This document shows, in pieces, positions 31,218 through 34,513 of a stretch of 34,513 nucleotides of DNA. The stretch's first letter is position 1. Each line of letters starts with the position of its first letter. The stretch is from Oscillospiraceae bacterium (lineage in GTDB: Bacteria > Bacillota > Clostridia > Oscillospirales > Acutalibacteraceae): assembly GCA_029012165.1 (NCBI GenBank), contig JAQXLO010000075.1:1-34513 (forward strand), given 5' to 3'. Below the pieces are notes generated by a model. It saw only the letters and a list, made by a program, of their open reading frames with translations. It was not told where the DNA came from and made no database searches. The position numbers and the translations under genes are program-made.

Positions 31218-33640
31218 GCGAGAAGTGGAGCAATGGATCTCTGGATGCGCTGATGTCCGAACTGGACCGCATGGTAAAAGAGCGAGGCGACGCCGAAAAG
31301 GCGAGACCCTCCTTTGAATATGCGCAGGATACCCTGCGGGAGGCGGACGCCGTTTTGGGGCTGGATTCCGATCCGCTGGCGGATCTGTCCGTGTGGGAGC
31401 AATCGCCTGCGCCGACAGCCAAAAAGGAAGAGGACGTGATTGTCCGCGAGACACGCTACGGGCAGGAAAAGTTTGAAACGCCGGAGCCGGAGGATCTCTA
31501 CTCCCACACGTTGCTGGCGGACGAGGGGCAGCTGCCGTCGTTCATGCCGGAGATCCGGGTGGAGCGCAGAGAAGAACCGCAGGCGGAAAATCAGGAGGAC
31601 ACGGCGCAGAAGCCGGACGGAAAGACGAAGGTGTTCGGCGCCCCTGTACCCCAGACGAAGCAGAGCGTGCAGACGCCAAAACAGGACGGTCTGGACGGAC
31701 AGATGGCTTTCCCCGGGTACGAGGAAGAAGCGCCGGCGGAGAAAATCGACGAAAAGCAGGCGGAGCAGGAGCTGCAGGAACGCCGCTCCCATACCATCCG
31801 GGATTTTAAACTGCTGGAAATTGCGGAAAAGTACGAGCAGGATCTGCCGCCTGCACAGGATATTTTCGACGAGCCGGAGCCCGGTGCGCCGAAAAAGACA
31901 GACGAGAGGGCGGCGTACAGCGGCCCCGACTATACACGTCTGGGCGAGCGCAAGGAGGTCGCCCGCCGTCTGGACAAGGAGCGCCGTGCGTCCCTTTTGC
32001 AGACGGGCATTTTGACGGCGCTGGAGATCGTGATGGTCGTTTTGTCCATCCTTGCGGGCAGAATGGAGGCGGGGAACCGGGCGGTGCTGTATGCGCTGTG
32101 TCTGGTGGCGCTGTCCGTTTCCGTGGCGTTCTCCCTAAACGAGATCGTGACGGGACTGCGGGAGCTGATCCGCTGGAGACCCTCCTGCAAATCGGCAGCG
32201 GCGCTGGTGAGTGCGGCGGCGCTGGCACAGGCGATGACGGCGTTTATCCTGCCCGGCTCCGAGGGCATCCCCTGCACGTTCTGTGCGGCGGCGGGACTGG
32301 CACTTTGGTTCGGCAAGACCGGCAAGCTGCTGGAGTCCTACAGCGTCATGGGCAATTTCAAGCTTTGCGCTTACACGGCGGCGGATCACCTGCACACGGT
32401 ACATCCCTTCCGAGAGAAAAAGGACAGCTTCGAGGTGGGCAAAAATCTCAAGATCGGCGATCCGAAAATCTGCTACAGCGACAAGACACGCTTCCCGTCG
32501 GACTTTCTGCGCAATTCCGATTACCGCACCGCTGCGGACAGGCTGTGCAAATATATGATTCCTGCGGCGCTGGGTGCGGCACTGATTGCGGCGCTGGCGG
32601 GTTGGATCCGTACCAAGACGGGACTGTCCGCCCTGACCGCCTTTACAGGCACGCTCTGCGTCAGTATGCCGGCAAGCGCAGCCTTTGCCGCTCTGCTTCC
32701 CATCGTGCTGACCATGTTCCACGTCAACCGCTGCGGCGGCATGGTCGTCTCTCCCGAGGCGGCGTCCATGGCGGCGTCCATGCAGGCGCTGGCGCTGGAT
32801 GTGCTTGATCTGTACAAGGGCAAGGAATGTGATTTGGGATTTGAAGATTACCACACCATCCGCAGGGACGAGATGCTCATGTATGCCGCAACCATGGCGT
32901 TCAGCGCAGGCAGTCCCATCAGCGGCGCTTTGCGGGAGACTTTCCCCGACGCCGAGTTCCTGCCCGAGGTCAAGTCCCTGATCTACGAGGAACGGCTTGG
33001 ACTTTCCGGCTATGTCCAGGGGCAGAGCGTTCTGCTGGGCAACCGCAATCTGCTGATTAACCACAGCGTCGAGGCGCCGCCCAAGAGTGTGGAGCTGCGG
33101 CACCTGAATGCAGGCAAGCGTGTGCTATTCTTGGCGGTGGGCAATAAGGTTGCCGCCATGTTTATCGTTTCCTACAAGCCGGACGCACGACTGAAAACAC
33201 CGCTGAAGGTGTTGGAAAACAACGGCGTACACGCCCTCATTTATGCGCCGGACAGTAACCTGCACGAGGATTACATCGCCGCCGGTTTCGGTCTGACCAA
33301 GGGCGAGGCGGTGCTGATGAGCCCTGCGGGCGGCACGATCCTGCGGGAACGCAGTGCGCAGGAGAGCGAGAATGCCCCTGCCGGACTGATGCACAACGGG
33401 ACGCCCGAGGCGATGCTGCGCACCGTGGCAGGCGCCCTGACGATCCACAACATCCAGCATATCGGCGCTTTTGCGGCAATCGTCAGCTGCGGCATCGGCT
33501 GGCTGATCTGCTTTATCCTGATGCTCATTCAGGGGATTGGCGCCGTCAGCTGGAGCTTTGCGTGTCTGTACACGCTGATCTGGACGGTCATCAGCGCCGT
33601 GCTCGGCATCCTCCAGATGGTCAAATCCACGGGAAAATAA
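31214..33640 (+). CDS. Degenerate P-type ATPase-like membrane protein (pseudoenzyme)
   Basis: This 808-residue protein has about 260 residues of charged, probably disordered cytosolic sequence followed by a membrane core whose order follows a heavy-metal P-type ATPase. There are four helices (about 263-374), a remnant actuator region, two helices (about 446-503), a P/N-like cytoplasmic part and 2-3 C-terminal helices. Recognisable pieces are AADRLCKYMIPAALGAALIAAL, GGMVVSPEAASMAASMQALA and LSGYVQGQSVLLGNRNLL. The catalytic motifs are lost: CPC is VSMP (483-486), DKTGT is replaced by LYKGKE (G536), and no TGE, TGD or GDGxND is seen. It starts at TTG after GGAGGGG, overlapping rlmB. It is intact and long, so it is probably not a pseudogene; the role is unknown. 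Confidence 0.78.
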   Translation: MSEKWSNGSLDALMSELDRMVKERGDAEKARPSFEYAQDTLREADAVLGLDSDPLADLSVWEQSPAPTAKKEEDVIVRETRYGQEKFETPEPEDLYSHTLLADEGQLPSFMPEIRVERREEPQAENQEDTAQKPDGKTKVFGAPVPQTKQSVQTPKQDGLDGQMAFPGYEEEAPAEKIDEKQAEQELQERRSHTIRDFKLLEIAEKYEQDLPPAQDIFDEPEPGAPKKTDERAAYSGPDYTRLGERKEVARRLDKERRASLLQTGILTALEIVMVVLSILAGRMEAGNRAVLYALCLVALSVSVAFSLNEIVTGLRELIRWRPSCKSAAALVSAAALAQAMTAFILPGSEGIPCTFCAAAGLALWFGKTGKLLESYSVMGNFKLCAYTAADHLHTVHPFREKKDSFEVGKNLKIGDPKICYSDKTRFPSDFLRNSDYRTAADRLCKYMIPAALGAALIAALAGWIRTKTGLSALTAFTGTLCVSMPASAAFAALLPIVLTMFHVNRCGGMVVSPEAASMAASMQALALDVLDLYKGKECDLGFEDYHTIRRDEMLMYAATMAFSAGSPISGALRETFPDAEFLPEVKSLIYEERLGLSGYVQGQSVLLGNRNLLINHSVEAPPKSVELRHLNAGKRVLFLAVGNKVAAMFIVSYKPDARLKTPLKVLENNGVHALIYAPDSNLHEDYIAAGFGLTKGEAVLMSPAGGTILRERSAQESENAPAGLMHNGTPEAMLRTVAGALTIHNIQHIGAFAAIVSCGIGWLICFILMLIQGIGAVSWSFACLYTLIWTVISAVLGILQMVKSTGK

Positions 33641-33656
33641 AATAGAATCACCCCAG

Positions 33657-33705
33657 ACGGGTCTGCGGCATTTCCTGCGGGAACGCCGACAGATCCGTTT
33701 TTTTG
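33657..33705 (+). terminator. Intrinsic terminator after the ATPase-like gene
   Basis: ACGGGTCTGCGGC (33657-33669) pairs, with one bulge and one mismatch or wobble, with GCCGACAGATCCGT (33685-33698), followed by seven T (33698-33704). The TIR repeat begins 5 bp later. Confidence 0.85.
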
Positions 33706-33709
33706 TGGT

Positions 33710-34130
33710 TCATCACGGAAAGTTTGGGGATAAAAGTATGGTTCTTCACGGATTTTTGTGGGATTAAAAGTTTCGCTCAAGCCTTTTTAAAGGCTTGCGA
33801 ATTCCAAAGGCGGCGCCTTTGGTCGCCGACCGCAGTCGGCGAAATTCTGGGCAATACCGCACAATTGCGGCACACGCCTTGCTTGAATCTTATTCCGTCA
33901 GCTTACACATAAATCCCTTGACTTGCGTTAGCAAGTCGGCGGCCTTTCTGTGCAACCTGACAAAAAATCTTACTTCGCAATCCGCACACCCCAATTGTGC
34001 GGTATTGCCCTGACAACAGAAAGCGCAGGAGGGGAGCCAAAACAGTCCGGTGGACTGTTTTGCGTGGGGAACCCTCGCCGGGGGGGGGCTCCCCGGTGCG
34101 AAGCACAAATCTCCCAACTTTCCGTGATGA
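33710..34130. repeat. Multi-palindrome TIR repeat, copy 2, with nested insertion
   Basis: The ends are TCATCACGGAAAGTTTGGGG and, inverted, CTCCCAACTTTCCGTGATGA. The arms match copy 1 (17681-17906) in inverted order: CCAAAGGCG/CGCCTTTGG (33804-33822), CGCCGAC/GTCGGCG (33824-33841) and AAAACAGTCC/GGACTGTTTT near 34040. A tandem partial end (TTCACGGATTTTTGTGGG) lies near 33748. The centre is interrupted by a second element at 33850-34009. The repeat fills the space between two terminators and encodes no protein. Confidence 0.82.
33850..34009. mobile_element. Nested 160-bp MITE-like element with 3-bp target duplication
   Basis: The perfect inverted ends GGGCAATACCGCACAATTG (33849-33867) and CAATTGTGCGGTATTGCCC (33992-34010) bound about 120 bp without an ORF. 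CTG is present on both sides (33847-33849 and 34010-34012). The related repeat at 17681-17906 lacks the element and reads continuously across this point, giving an empty-site comparison. It is too short to encode a transposase, so it would need one in trans. Confidence 0.8.
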
Positions 34131-34137
34131 GAAAAAA

Positions 34138-34163
34138 ACGGGAACGGCGTTCGCCGTCCCCGT
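34138..34163 (-). terminator. Intrinsic terminator of the EF-G-like gene
   Basis: ACGGGAACGGC (34138-34148) and GCCGTCCCCGT (34153-34163) form an 11-bp stem with one mismatch and a GTTC loop. On the minus strand it runs straight into seven T (34138-34132). The TIR repeat ends 1 bp beyond that tract. Confidence 0.88.
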
Positions 34164-34172
34164 AAAACTTTC

Positions 34173-34513
34173 TTATTCTTCTTCAGCAGCAGCTTTGGCT
34201 TCCTCGATGACCTTGTTGGCAACATCGGCGGGAGCGTCCTCATAGCGAGCGAACTCGATGGAGAACGAACCTCTGCCGGCAGTGACCGAACGCAGGATGG
34301 TGGAGAAGTTGCCCATTTCCGCCATGGGAACTTCGGCAATCAGCTCACGCATATTGTGCTCGCCCGTATGCTCGATGCCGAGAACACGGCCGCGACGTTT
34401 GGTGACGTCGCTCATGATGTCACCGAGGTTATCCTTGGGAAGCTGAACCTTCAAAGTGCCGAACGGCTCGAGGATGGTCGGCTTCGCTTCGGGAATCGCA
34501 TTCTTGAACGCAA
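34173..34513 (-). CDS. Elongation factor G-like GTPase (C-terminal part)
   Basis: The gene runs off the right edge; the last 112 residues are visible. They make up the end of domain IV and domain V of a translation factor: AFKNAIPEAKPTILEPFGTL, then the EF-G C-terminal domain with LGDIMSDVTKRRGRVLGIE, LIAEVPMAEMGNFSTILRSVTAGRGSFSIEF and a charged EEAKAAAEEE tail. This could be canonical fusA or the second EF-G-like paralogue common in Clostridia. The absence of rpsL/rpsG/tuf in view and the divergent sequence favour the paralogue. The GTPase domain is outside the window. Confidence 0.85.
   Translation of the reverse strand, partial: AFKNAIPEAKPTILEPFGTLKVQLPKDNLGDIMSDVTKRRGRVLGIEHTGEHNMRELIAEVPMAEMGNFSTILRSVTAGRGSFSIEFARYEDAPADVANKVIEEAKAAAEEE

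Noticed and set aside
33703-33912. 69-residue ORF within the multi-palindrome repeat
   Set aside because: It consists of repeat-arm sequence with no RBS; similar spurious frames appear in copy 1.

Overview
The window reads as a chromosomal stretch of a moderately GC-rich, endospore-forming Gram-positive anaerobe of the Clostridia, probably an Oscillospirales/Ruminococcaceae-type gut bacterium. The evidence is gene content and order (miaB-YlbF-mutS-mutL-miaA, sepF-divIVA-lspA-rluD, spoIIE, a class B sortase, a two-subunit transketolase) plus strong AGGAGG-type ribosome binding sites. The genus is not determinable from this sequence alone.

Region 1 (1-17.7 kb, all + strand) is a tightly packed housekeeping block: tRNA modification (miaB end, miaA), mismatch repair (mutS, mutL), a RicA/YmcA-like YlbF protein with a Cys-rich tail, a membrane-anchored HlyD-like protein, a PLP-homeostasis protein, division proteins (SepF, DivIVA), lipoprotein signal peptidase, an RluD-type pseudouridine synthase, split transketolase, a second short coiled-coil protein, a lone fumarase beta subunit and a PiT phosphate transporter. 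Many junctions are 4-bp or longer overlaps, so translational coupling is likely.

Region 2 (17.7-26.6 kb) is more accessory. It holds a GPH-type sugar symporter, an endo/exonuclease/phosphatase-fold enzyme, a small membrane protein next to a cluster of three perfect DnaA boxes, endonuclease III, a GT-D-type glycosyltransferase, and a surface module (sortase substrate, class B sortase, LCP protein with a His/Ser-repeat tail, MntP). This region is bracketed by two inverted copies of a unit missed by the ORF track: a 31-residue membrane mini-protein with its own conserved promoter, 11-bp-spaced direct repeats and matching terminator. One copy has been split from its terminator by a repeat insertion.

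Region 3 (26.7-34.5 kb) has a small Clostridia-type protein and an HTH regulator served by divergent promoters whose -10 boxes overlap, with a structured leader before the regulator. Next come spoIIE with a Spo0A-type promoter (21-bp spacer and two 0A-like boxes), rlmB, and a large protein that looks like a P-type ATPase stripped of its catalytic motifs. The 3' end of an EF-G-like gene closes the window. Between the last two genes sits a TIR-bounded multi-hairpin repeat that carries a second, nested 160-bp element with a 3-bp target duplication. A related copy without the nested insertion lies after the PiT gene. No tRNA, rRNA or CRISPR array was seen.
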